From positions 1 to 46,010 of the forward strand of contig JAJDBM010000033.1 of NCBI GenBank assembly GCA_029261355.1: a stretch of DNA of 46,010 nt, in the 5' to 3' direction. This document shows positions 17,176-26,148 of the stretch, piece after piece. Origin of the DNA: Nitrospirales bacterium (lineage in GTDB: Bacteria; Nitrospirota; Nitrospiria; Nitrospirales; UBA8639). Made by a program: the position numbers and the translations under genes. The notes below the pieces were generated by a model. It was not told the origin of the DNA, made no database searches, and saw only the letters and a list, made by a program, of their open reading frames with translations. How positions within the stretch are numbered: the first letter of the stretch is position 1; the number at the start of each line of letters is the position of its first letter.

Positions 17176-19344
17176 TTGCGACACTCAACCCCGCTTAATC
17201 TAACTTCCTCTTTTACTGCACCACTTGTGATATTTCTCAGCCTTGCCTGTTGTATGACCAATGATGCTGCGTACGGATTTGAAAATATCACTTACATTCA
17301 AGATCTACGCGGGGGGCTCAAGGAACCCAGTGATGTCGGCATTGCCGCGAATGGAGATATTTTTGTTCTAGATAGAGACTCTTCTAAGGTCTTTATTTTT
17401 GATGGATCCGGAACACCACGGTTAGACTTTGGAGGGAAAGGGTCTGGACCTGGACAATTTGATGACCCCGAATCTCTTGCAGTTTTCCCAAACGGTCATA
17501 CACTTGTGGCTGATACTGGAAATGATCGTATTCAAGCATTCGATTCCTCCGGAAAATTTCTCTTTCAGTTCGGATCTGCAGGAAAGTTACAAGGGCAATT
17601 TAATACACCAACGGGCATAACGATTGATCAATTTGGGATTGTGTTTGTTGCTGATCAAGACAATCATCGTATACAGGCCTTCAGCGAGCAAGGAATTTTT
17701 CTTCACACCTTCCCAATCAATGGGGCCCCGAGAGACGTCGCGATTGATCCTCAAAGAAATCTTTATATTCTCGTCCCAGACTTGAGTGCCATCATCAGAA
17801 TCCCTGCCAATAGAAAAGGATCGGAAACGATTTCGAACAGCAGTGGCTCATTAGGTTTCTTAGACTCGGCCAGCGGAATTGTCGCCGATATGCGTGGAGA
17901 TCTCTACGTTACTGAACAGTCTGACGAAAGTATTAAAAAACTTAATAGCAAAGGGCACATCTTGCTCTCGTTTGGATCAGATGGAGAAGGCCCAGGGCAG
18001 TTTGATGAGCCATCTGGAATCGGAGTTGATCCAGATGGTTATATTTTCATCGCAGACTCTGACAATCATCGAATTCAAAAGCTACAAGTGACAGGAAGCA
18101 AGAAAACTCCTATGCCTGTCGTCACACAGTCTCCTCCCATTATTGAGTTTGATTCGTTCATGAAGGCTGAACAAGGCATTACGGATTTGACCTTTACCGC
18201 CGAACACGGGCTTTTTCTTCTCTCTCTTGGACAGGACCGTATCTTGCGTGTCGGCTCCACCACTCACGTGCTTGGCAACAGTGGGAACCAACCAGGACAA
18301 TTTGATGAACCCCGAGCGTTGGCTGCAATGAATGATGGCTCCATCCTTGTTGCAGACACTGGCAATGATCGAATTCAAATTCTTCGTGCAGACGGCTCAC
18401 CCGTCTACCAATTTGGGAAATCTGGAGACAAAACCGGACAATTCGATGAACCACAGGGAATTGCGATGGGCCACAACAATCTTATCTATGTTGCGGATAC
18501 AGAAAACCATCGTATTCAAATTTTCAATAAAGAAGCCATCTTTTTAAGAGCCTTTGGTCAAGAAAGCCAAGAGATCACAATACAAACACCCGAGCATGGA
18601 AATTTTGATACTCCGACGGCCTTAGCAGTCAATTCCGAGAATCATATCTACGTGCTGGATTCAAAGAATCATCGTGTTCAAGAATTTACTGAGGAAGGTC
18701 AATTTATCAGGCAGATTGGGAAACAGGGGCAAAATTCCGGTCAATTTTTGGACCCTGTTGATATCGCGATCGATGAAAATGATTATCTCTATGTCGCCGA
18801 CCAGGGCAACACACGCATTCAAGTTTTTAGCCCAAAAGGCGATCTGGTTTTCCTATTCGGAGCGTCAGCAGGCAGAAAGCTATTGGGTTTGTCATTTTCA
18901 TTTGGAGCATCGAAAGAAGCTCATCCAGCGAAATTTAATAAAATATCAGCTGTGACTGCTGCTAAAGGAAAGCTCTATGTCGCCGACCATGCCTCGAAGA
19001 CTGTGCAAGTATTTCGCTTTTACCCTACAGGCCTCGTGAAGGAAGAGCGGTTTTATGTCATGAAGTCTGTCTTTCCTCCACAAGAAGCTACCGGTGATCC
19101 CTATACTGTCGCCAAAGAAGCTGCACAGAGTCAGGCGCTCTCGGAGTTGGGCGTTCAAACAGGATTGACTATTGAACAACTGCAAGAGGTATCCAAGCTC
19201 GAAGGGGTTGAGACTCTCTCAACTGGTGCCGTTCAGGTCACAATTAGCGTTCCCAAAAAGCTGATACAACAAGGCCAGAAACAGCCCCCAGCTCCACCCC
19301 AGCAAAAAGAAAAACCTGGCTCTGAAGAGTTCATCTTGCAATAA
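17176..19344 (+). CDS. Secreted NHL-repeat protein, two six-bladed propellers
   Basis: The 722 residues start with a hydrophobic export signal (about 1-34). Twelve NHL-type units follow up to about residue 615, most with G-Q-F-D-x-P, then V-A-D-T-x-N-x-R-I-Q. Twelve units suit two six-bladed beta-propellers. The C-terminal ~100 residues (A-K-E-A-A-Q-S-Q-A-L-S-E-L region) resemble the small alpha-beta domain at the start of FlgT/LPP20-type proteins, and a P/Q-rich tail ends the chain. The TTG start is set by AAGGAGG five bases upstream. NHL propellers bind proteins, glycans or RNA; an extracytoplasmic binding role is inferred. It leads a four-gene cluster with a 46-base gap to the next gene. 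Confidence 0.85.
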   Translation: MRHSTPLNLTSSFTAPLVIFLSLACCMTNDAAYGFENITYIQDLRGGLKEPSDVGIAANGDIFVLDRDSSKVFIFDGSGTPRLDFGGKGSGPGQFDDPESLAVFPNGHTLVADTGNDRIQAFDSSGKFLFQFGSAGKLQGQFNTPTGITIDQFGIVFVADQDNHRIQAFSEQGIFLHTFPINGAPRDVAIDPQRNLYILVPDLSAIIRIPANRKGSETISNSSGSLGFLDSASGIVADMRGDLYVTEQSDESIKKLNSKGHILLSFGSDGEGPGQFDEPSGIGVDPDGYIFIADSDNHRIQKLQVTGSKKTPMPVVTQSPPIIEFDSFMKAEQGITDLTFTAEHGLFLLSLGQDRILRVGSTTHVLGNSGNQPGQFDEPRALAAMNDGSILVADTGNDRIQILRADGSPVYQFGKSGDKTGQFDEPQGIAMGHNNLIYVADTENHRIQIFNKEAIFLRAFGQESQEITIQTPEHGNFDTPTALAVNSENHIYVLDSKNHRVQEFTEEGQFIRQIGKQGQNSGQFLDPVDIAIDENDYLYVADQGNTRIQVFSPKGDLVFLFGASAGRKLLGLSFSFGASKEAHPAKFNKISAVTAAKGKLYVADHASKTVQVFRFYPTGLVKEERFYVMKSVFPPQEATGDPYTVAKEAAQSQALSELGVQTGLTIEQLQEVSKLEGVETLSTGAVQVTISVPKKLIQQGQKQPPAPPQQKEKPGSEEFILQ

Positions 19345-19390
19345 GAAAAACATAATTCACATACTGGCTGCAATCATGACGAGGACGAAT

Positions 19391-21634
19391 ATGAAGAACA
19401 CATCATTCCAGAGAGCTGCAACCCCTCTTGCATTGATTGCCCTTCTTGTAGGTACTGGCTGCAGTTCCTTGAATAATCAATTCGATAACGCTCTGTCGAA
19501 AATGAGTTTAGGGAATAGTGATGCGTATATAGAGGGGAAAAGCTATCTTGACGCTCATGCCTATGATCAGGCCGTTCAGAAGTTCGAACTTGCGCTCAAA
19601 GACAAACCTGGAAATAAAAAAATTCTGTCTGACCTGGAGAAAGCCAGATCCCTTGCCGCACAGGCTCATTTCAAAAGAGGTGAAACACTTTCAGCAAAAG
19701 ATGAATTGAGTGGCGCTCTTATCGCATTTGAAAAAGCCAAAACCTACCAACCCCATAATCAATTATTCGTTAATCGCTATACACAAGAGAGAAAACAGTA
19801 TGACCTTGTGAAGGTCAAAATGACCGAAGTCGAGAAAAAGGCCAGAGAATCCAATCAATGGGAACAGGGCATCACCACACTTCAATCTATGACGCGATAC
19901 GAATCTTCTTTTCCTGAACTTCATAGCCGAATCCAAGCCTTACAGCAACAAGGGGCTCACTATTACGAAACTCGATCTGATGACAAATTATCGCAGCAGG
20001 ACTTTGAAGGCTCGTCGGAAGAAATTCAACAAGCCGCACAGCTTTCAAATGACACAAAATTCTCTAAGAAGAACACCGCGCGACACCATCTTCTTCTGTC
20101 TCGACAGGCTTGGGATACAAAGAAATACTCATTGGCCTATGAAGAAATTCTCAAAGGACTGGAGTTCGAACCAGATCAACCTGAATTCATGCAGTATCAA
20201 CATCAGCTCGTTGAGCAATGGGTTGATGTGATGTACAACGAAGCCATTCAAGCACAAAATAATGGCAATCCGGTGCTCGCGAAGGCTCGGTTACGACGCA
20301 TTTCGCAGTTAAAGCCTGGCTATTTAAATGTTGAAGCGTTACTTGCGGATATCGGCGGTGGCCTGAATGCAACCTATTACACGAAGGCCGATGCATTTCT
20401 GCAAGAAGACGACCGTTCGAAACTTGGCCTCGCGCTGGCTCATTACCTGTTAGTCCGAGAACAGCACGACCCGCAGTTCGCCGACGTCGAAGAAAAGATT
20501 ACCATGACCAAACGAATGTTGCTTGATGACGTACAACTCAGGATCGCCGTTCACTTTGGCAACAAATCCTCTGAGCCGGGAGCGGGAGGTATGGTCTACA
20601 ATCAAATACTGGATCGATTGCGAAACTCAAAGAAAATTAAAAATCTGGCCCTGATCGAACGCGAAGCGATTGACAAAATATTGCAAGAACAAGCCTTGGG
20701 CCAGGGATTCTTAGATCCATCTACGAGCCCACAAGTCAAGAAAATCAAAGGAGCTCATGCCGGACTTTTTGGAGATGTCATCCGAGCCAAGGTCCAAGAA
20801 TCTGGTCGAGATCAGCCGACCTTTGGAAGTTCAACCTATGTCAGCGGGACACAATACATTCCCAACCCCGATTATGCTCCAAGGCGACAAGAAGTGGCTA
20901 ATGCCCAACAAGCCTTTCTGATGGCCAAGCAGGATTTGGGAAGTGCCGAGATTCAGTCAAAGCAAAGTCAGGCAGATTTGATCAATAGACAACAACAAAT
21001 GAAACAAGGCCTCAATTCAAGCAGTAACAAAATGATGGCTATTGGTAATATTCTCCAAGGATTAGGTTCCACCGCGGACTTGAGCGGAGCAAGAGATAGA
21101 GTCAGAAGTGCAGAATCTCGCCTTCAGTCAGCACAAACAGATCTCGCCATTACTCCAGAGACCATAGAAAAAGAAATAGAAGATACCTTTCGGTACCCCA
21201 TTTATGACTTAACCCTTGACGGTGAGGTTGTGCTGGCCTATCGACTCGTCAATTACACCACAGCTGAAGTCGGCGCTTCTCGCACGATCACAAAATCTGG
21301 AGCCAAGAACGACCGATACATCCAAGGGGACCCAGGGAAAGGTGTCCCCAGCGATGCCAACGACTTACCCACCAAAGATGAATTCCTACAAGGCCTCTTA
21401 ACCGAAGCCATCGAAGGAGCGGCTCAAGCCATTGAATCTGAAATGGCGAGCTATGCCGAAAGCTATTATGAAAAAGGCCTGAAAGCCGAGGAACATGGGT
21501 TAGAAGAAGACGCCATCGAGAACTATATTCGATATATCTACTCCGCCTCTAATCTTGGCGATATCAATGTGCAACATGCCAACCAATATATTTATGACAA
21601 GATGGGAGTCTTAGTCATTCGAAGAAAAACATAA
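19391..21634 (+). CDS. TPR lipoprotein with CsgG-like domain
   Basis: A lipoprotein signal (M-K-N-T-S-F-Q-R, hydrophobic core, G-T-G-C with C24) is followed by TPR-like helices (about 40-370). A CsgG-like domain follows (about 382-470: a strand with R-I-A-V, then L-D-R-L-R-N-S, I-E-R-E-A-I-D-K-I-L-Q-E-Q-A-L, then H-A-G-L-F-G-D-V-I). A Q-rich coiled region (about 500-570), a beta-rich segment with Y-D-L-T-L-D-G (about 600-640) and a last TPR-like pair (about 690-722) end the chain. CsgG-like domains occur in outer-membrane export lipoproteins and in flagellar FlgT. AGGA before 19391 and the signal sequence favour this ATG over the one at 19376. Membrane assembly or secretion is inferred. Confidence 0.78.
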   Translation: MKNTSFQRAATPLALIALLVGTGCSSLNNQFDNALSKMSLGNSDAYIEGKSYLDAHAYDQAVQKFELALKDKPGNKKILSDLEKARSLAAQAHFKRGETLSAKDELSGALIAFEKAKTYQPHNQLFVNRYTQERKQYDLVKVKMTEVEKKARESNQWEQGITTLQSMTRYESSFPELHSRIQALQQQGAHYYETRSDDKLSQQDFEGSSEEIQQAAQLSNDTKFSKKNTARHHLLLSRQAWDTKKYSLAYEEILKGLEFEPDQPEFMQYQHQLVEQWVDVMYNEAIQAQNNGNPVLAKARLRRISQLKPGYLNVEALLADIGGGLNATYYTKADAFLQEDDRSKLGLALAHYLLVREQHDPQFADVEEKITMTKRMLLDDVQLRIAVHFGNKSSEPGAGGMVYNQILDRLRNSKKIKNLALIEREAIDKILQEQALGQGFLDPSTSPQVKKIKGAHAGLFGDVIRAKVQESGRDQPTFGSSTYVSGTQYIPNPDYAPRRQEVANAQQAFLMAKQDLGSAEIQSKQSQADLINRQQQMKQGLNSSSNKMMAIGNILQGLGSTADLSGARDRVRSAESRLQSAQTDLAITPETIEKEIEDTFRYPIYDLTLDGEVVLAYRLVNYTTAEVGASRTITKSGAKNDRYIQGDPGKGVPSDANDLPTKDEFLQGLLTEAIEGAAQAIESEMASYAESYYEKGLKAEEHGLEEDAIENYIRYIYSASNLGDINVQHANQYIYDKMGVLVIRRKT

Positions 21635-21681
21635 CGACGATCTTTTTACTATATGTACCATTACAGTCATCTAAAATTTTA

Positions 21682-24600
21682 ATGAATATCCACTCATTAC
21701 ATCCAAAGAATAGTCAATTCAGGGTTCGACTCCTGACTGGTACAATCTTGCTCATTCTACAGGCCCTCATTGTGGGAACAGGACATGCGGTTGTCGAAGA
21801 AAGACCTGGTGACTTTACGAATCTAAACATCGAACGCCACCTTAATACAATATTAAAAGAGTTACCTGTCTATAATCCGTCAAGCAAGACGGTCACTCCT
21901 GACCAGCCTCCATCACGAACGTTACAACAAGCCATGGCAGCCCTTGAAGCCGAATGGAGGAAAGTCCATGCCGCCAGTGACTTACACGACTTAATTCCTC
22001 CGACACGCACCACAGTGTTACAACGCTGCGAACAATTAAAGAACGTCTATACCGAGCCAATCGTTGCAAAAACCACGCTTGAAATAGAATTGCTGAAGCT
22101 TACACAACGTGAACGTTACGTCGATAACGCACGGAAAGAAGTGACATTTCGAAACTGGCAGACGTTTGTCGGTGCAATGGGCCACCTTGTCAAGGAATCC
22201 TACGACTCCTTTAAAAAGCTTATTTCACCGTCTCCTAAAGACGTCAAGAACCTCTTCACAGCAATCATAAAGAAAATGATCAAGCAAGCTCGCGCAAAAG
22301 GAATCAGCAACCCAGCTGGAACTGCTGCTGCCAGAGCTGATGAACAACACCTTGGAAAGAATGGGCTCAAATACTTCCTCGAACACGAAAAAGAAATTAT
22401 TCAAGCCCTAGAGGGGTATGTCAAAACAAGAAACTTTCAACCTCACGAGCTCAAGAACCCTAAACAAATTATTAAAGAACTCTTTATCTTTATTCGACAA
22501 TTTTTACGAAATCGCACAAAAATTGAATTACCAGGAATCCGAAAACGTATCACTGAAGTCCAAAAAGAGCTCAAGAAATATACCGGGGTGACATTACGAC
22601 CAGGATCGAGAAAAATGCTTGATTATGATGATCTCTGTCAACGCATTCGTGATTTACAGCCATGGAAGCAACGACGGATGATTGCCTTGGCGATTGACCC
22701 TAAGCAAGTCACGATCAATGTTGGCGACACGGTAAGCTTTAGAGCCATAGGTACTTATACCAATGGAACTAAGATCTATGTAACCAATAGAGTGAACTGG
22801 CCAAACGGAAAATCATTTACAGGAGTCACGCCAGGGAAGTTTACAATTCTTGCTGAATTTCGCAGCCTCACTGCTCCAGGACGCATTACCGTCGTTACGA
22901 CACCTAAGCCGCCAATACGAACTCCACCGGGACCAACACCGACTCCAGGGCCAGATCCAGGCCCCGAGCCAGTTGAGCCTCCCACGCCTACACCAACAGT
23001 ACCATCACCACTGGAGGCAAGTTTTAGCTGTGGCGATTCATTTGAATTATCGCCCAATGAGGTGCTCTATCCGAAAACCTGTTATGTCCAAGCGAGCAAT
23101 TTCCAAACGACTCGGGAGCAAGTTGAGTTAACAGTTCAATACGACAAAAAGCTGATCGATGTGACCTTTGATGAACAATCTGAAGTCGCACGAATCCCCA
23201 ATACAGAGTTTCTTTTAATGTTTCGAACACGGACAACAGCTCCTCCTACAGTGACGCCAGTCACCATTATCGTCAAACATGGTAATGAGACCGTCAGGAT
23301 TCCCATCACCATTGCGATTCTTGCACCGAACCAAGAATCAAGCAGAGGACCAGGCATTCGCCCTCCTGCCACTGTCGCGACTGGGTCCGAGGGAGGAACC
23401 TATTGTGTCTGGCGTTCAAAATCATTTGGTGACGGACCAAATTGTTTCAATATTACGAGAGCCCAGTGTGATAGCCCACGTTATGCAGGTAAGTCCAAAT
23501 ATGAGTTGGTTGGCTCAAGCATGACCCCCATGGAATCAGCTGTTAGAGCATCTCAACTCAGTCCATACAAAGATGATGCTTATGGGTGTCATAAGCAGCC
23601 TCCAAAACCTCGGGATACTGAAGAAGGACAAGATAGCGGAACCGGAACTGGGCCTTCTGGTGGAACTGGAAACGGTCGAGGGCATGGCACTGGTGATGAC
23701 CAAGGTCCGGATGATGACGAAGGCTCGGGTGATGATGAAGGCCCTGACGAAAATAAAGACAGCGGTGAAGAGCAGGAATCTAGCGGTGAGAAAAACGCCG
23801 AAGAAGAGGCCAACGCAGGAGACAAGGAAGACTCCGACAGCGGCGAAGACCCCGCTGAGAAGAATGCAGAAGAAAATCTCCTATCCGATTTTCCCGATGA
23901 TCCTGATGACGGCAAAGCTGATGAGGACTCAGCGACTCGTGAACAAGAACAAGCGGCTGAAAATTTTAGTGATGGCACTCCTCATTCAACAGGGTCAACG
24001 GACCCAGACAAAATGGTCAGTTCAGATTCAGACAGCGAAGGGTCCACTGATGTGGCGGTAATTGCTCAAGGTGAACGAGATCGCCAAGAAGCGGAAGATC
24101 GAGACCGAGCAACTGAGAGAACGAATGAAGAACGGCAGGATACTGAATCACAACGTGAGACTAATCGGCAAGATGAAGAAGATTATCAAACTCAAGAACA
24201 GGCGGCACAGGACAACGTGCAGCAAGCTCAAGCACAAGGGCAAGCTCAGATCGATGCGGCTCAAGACAAACCAGATCCCCGCATGTCTGCCACAGATGTG
24301 ACTGATGCAGTTCAAGACATTGATGACAAGACCAATGCCGCCGTTGCCGCCATTGATGATCAGATCCAACAACGACTTGGAGGCCGCCAAGGTGGTCCAA
24401 CTATACAGCCTCTTCAACCACCACCTGATATGGGTGGGGGGCCAGTGGACACAGCCGTGGTCCAATGCGATGCGAAATTTGGTGCTGGTGGAGACAATCC
24501 AGGTTTCTTCACCATAGACTTTAATGGGGCCCACGGCGTTGCCAAATTTACTTACAATATGGTGTCGGTCAAAGACCAAATGATTATCAGCGCTGGCGGA

Positions 24601-24765
24601 CAAACGTTTGACACAACATGTCGAAGTAGTGGAGAACCCATGTCCATTTCCATACCTCGCTCAAATTCACCAGTCACCGTCAGGGTAATCCCAAACTGCG
24701 CGTGCAAGAAAGCATCTTGTACAGGAACCCGCTGGAGTTTTACGTTCCATTGTCCAGTTCCATAG
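21682..24765 (+). CDS. Large secreted protein with Ig-like domain and acidic linker
   Basis: This 1027-residue protein is of no recognised family as a whole. A signal peptide (about 1-37) leads into a helical region (to about 330). A Big2-like Ig domain (about 334-408, with T-I-N-V-G-D-T-V-S-F-R-A-I-G) and a P-x-P linker (about 411-445) follow, then a beta domain (about 450-560) and a cysteine-containing segment (about 570-640). A strongly acidic D/E/G-rich stretch (about 642-760), a Q/E/R-rich likely coiled coil (about 795-900) and a six-cysteine C-terminal beta domain (about 917-1027) end the chain. The cysteines suggest disulfides and extracytoplasmic placement. Acidic repeats could bind calcium; this is a guess. 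It lies 47 bases after the CsgG-like gene and is probably the surface partner of the cluster. Confidence 0.75.
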   Translation: MNIHSLHPKNSQFRVRLLTGTILLILQALIVGTGHAVVEERPGDFTNLNIERHLNTILKELPVYNPSSKTVTPDQPPSRTLQQAMAALEAEWRKVHAASDLHDLIPPTRTTVLQRCEQLKNVYTEPIVAKTTLEIELLKLTQRERYVDNARKEVTFRNWQTFVGAMGHLVKESYDSFKKLISPSPKDVKNLFTAIIKKMIKQARAKGISNPAGTAAARADEQHLGKNGLKYFLEHEKEIIQALEGYVKTRNFQPHELKNPKQIIKELFIFIRQFLRNRTKIELPGIRKRITEVQKELKKYTGVTLRPGSRKMLDYDDLCQRIRDLQPWKQRRMIALAIDPKQVTINVGDTVSFRAIGTYTNGTKIYVTNRVNWPNGKSFTGVTPGKFTILAEFRSLTAPGRITVVTTPKPPIRTPPGPTPTPGPDPGPEPVEPPTPTPTVPSPLEASFSCGDSFELSPNEVLYPKTCYVQASNFQTTREQVELTVQYDKKLIDVTFDEQSEVARIPNTEFLLMFRTRTTAPPTVTPVTIIVKHGNETVRIPITIAILAPNQESSRGPGIRPPATVATGSEGGTYCVWRSKSFGDGPNCFNITRAQCDSPRYAGKSKYELVGSSMTPMESAVRASQLSPYKDDAYGCHKQPPKPRDTEEGQDSGTGTGPSGGTGNGRGHGTGDDQGPDDDEGSGDDEGPDENKDSGEEQESSGEKNAEEEANAGDKEDSDSGEDPAEKNAEENLLSDFPDDPDDGKADEDSATREQEQAAENFSDGTPHSTGSTDPDKMVSSDSDSEGSTDVAVIAQGERDRQEAEDRDRATERTNEERQDTESQRETNRQDEEDYQTQEQAAQDNVQQAQAQGQAQIDAAQDKPDPRMSATDVTDAVQDIDDKTNAAVAAIDDQIQQRLGGRQGGPTIQPLQPPPDMGGGPVDTAVVQCDAKFGAGGDNPGFFTIDFNGAHGVAKFTYNMVSVKDQMIISAGGQTFDTTCRSSGEPMSISIPRSNSPVTVRVIPNCACKKASCTGTRWSFTFHCPVP

Positions 24766-24906
24766 GATTCTTTAAACATCCGATATGCGTAACCTTACTT
24801 GTATTATTTGTTTAGCCTCTAGAGTCAATCTATCTGGTAATCACAGAGCTGGTTCTTCGGTCTTCGGACTCAACTAACATGATTTGGGCTTTCACACAGG
24901 ACTGAC

Positions 24907-26130
24907 ATGATGACTCAATCATTTTCCAACAGCCAACATCGACCGTCTCGCTTCTACGTGGCGAAGTTCTGCTTCATCGCCTTAGGCCTCGTTTGCTTCA
25001 ATGCTTCTCTCTGTTGGGGAAATTCGGGTGAATCGTTTCAAGGAATAGGAACCGCTGTCGTAATCAGTGGAGATAAAGATTCGGCAGTAAAAATTGCACA
25101 ACAAGCCGCTCTGCAGAAAGCTATTTCTCAGGCCATGGAGAGTCAGATTCAAAAAGGCACGAAGGAGGAATTGAAATACAATGTCAACCGTCAAGGACTT
25201 CTCAAAGGTCCATTCTCCTTCATCACCCAACAACGAGTCCTAAAAACAGAGATACAAGGAAAATTACTTAAGGTCTTTGTAGGAATTCATGTCGACTCTA
25301 ACCGCTTACTTCAGTACCTCGGACAACAAGGCATCTTGGCTCACAGAATGGAACAACGAAAAAGAAAAGAATTTCCTCCTATCATGGTGTTAGTGAGCGA
25401 AGAAATTAGTGGGAAGGAACACACACCTTCTTTTTCTAGAAATATCTTGAGCAAAACTTTATTGGAAAATCAGTTTGAATTAGTCGACGAGCAAGCAATC
25501 GCACATAGTATCGAACATGACAAGGCCGTACAAAGCCTTTTGAAAGGCAATCAACGAGCCGCTGTAGCTATGGCCCTGCAATATGGAGCGGGAATCATTA
25601 TTTCTGGGAGAGCCACCGTGCATAAAGCTGCCCTCAAGTCAGCAGGCATGCAAGTGTATGGTGCCAATGTTGTGCTGCAAGCCTATCATACTGATTCTGC
25701 AGAAATATTTGCATCTGCTTCCGCTGATGGCACATATCCGCACATTCACATGTTGGCCGGGTCGAGAAAAGCGATTGAAGAAGCGACAGATAAAGCTCTC
25801 AAGAGTCTCCTGAAAGATTTCCAAAGACAATTTGAAACGTCTGAGTCCAAACTCCTAGTTTCCATTAGCGGCATCACGTTTCGCCAATTAGAATATCTCA
25901 AGAGGATTTTGAAGGATCCAGGAAGATTCCCATCACTTTCTGACATTAAACCTAAAAGCTATCAAGCCAAAGTTGCCAAGCTCCAATTCACCATTACCAA
26001 CAGCCCTCAAGAATTTATTGATGAAATGGCAACTTATGATTTTGGGAAATTCGCTTTGGATGTCTTAAGTTATGCACCAAGAAAAATTGACTTTGCTCTC
26101 CGTATAAAATCTCGCTCAGACAGTCGATAA
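24907..26130 (+). CDS. FlgT-like envelope protein
   Basis: The 407 residues begin with a signal peptide (about 1-38, ending near C-W-G-N-S). An LPP20/FlgT N-type domain follows (about 43-140, F-Q-G-I-G-T-A-V-V then A-Q-Q-A-A-L-Q-K-A). A FlgT-middle/CsgG-like domain (about 152-305, with I-M-V-L-V, then Y-G-A-G-I-I-I-S-G-R-A) and a small C-terminal alpha-beta domain end the chain. The size and domain order match FlgT, a periplasmic part of the sodium-motor flagellar ring. No flagellar gene is nearby, so a non-flagellar use of the fold with the upstream CsgG-like lipoprotein is more likely here. The gap from the previous gene is 141 bases, so it may have its own promoter. Confidence 0.75.
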   Translation: MMTQSFSNSQHRPSRFYVAKFCFIALGLVCFNASLCWGNSGESFQGIGTAVVISGDKDSAVKIAQQAALQKAISQAMESQIQKGTKEELKYNVNRQGLLKGPFSFITQQRVLKTEIQGKLLKVFVGIHVDSNRLLQYLGQQGILAHRMEQRKRKEFPPIMVLVSEEISGKEHTPSFSRNILSKTLLENQFELVDEQAIAHSIEHDKAVQSLLKGNQRAAVAMALQYGAGIIISGRATVHKAALKSAGMQVYGANVVLQAYHTDSAEIFASASADGTYPHIHMLAGSRKAIEEATDKALKSLLKDFQRQFETSESKLLVSISGITFRQLEYLKRILKDPGRFPSLSDIKPKSYQAKVAKLQFTITNSPQEFIDEMATYDFGKFALDVLSYAPRKIDFALRIKSRSDSR

Positions 26131-26148
26131 CGAAGGGCCCTACCCCCA

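Noticed and set aside
23589-23978. 129-codon minus-strand frame rich in serine, opposite the 1027-residue gene
   Set aside because: It mirrors the D/E/G-rich low-complexity region of the real gene, which yields S/P-rich antisense frames by composition; no ribosome site or domain.
23000-24800. CRISPR array or tandem DNA repeats in the acidic linker
   Set aside because: The repetition is irregular and is coding low complexity (GAT/GAA-rich codons), not spaced direct repeats.
24907-26130. True flagellar FlgT assignment
   Set aside because: Domain order fits FlgT, but no flagellar gene is within the window and the neighbours are CsgG-like and NHL proteins, so I call it FlgT-like only.
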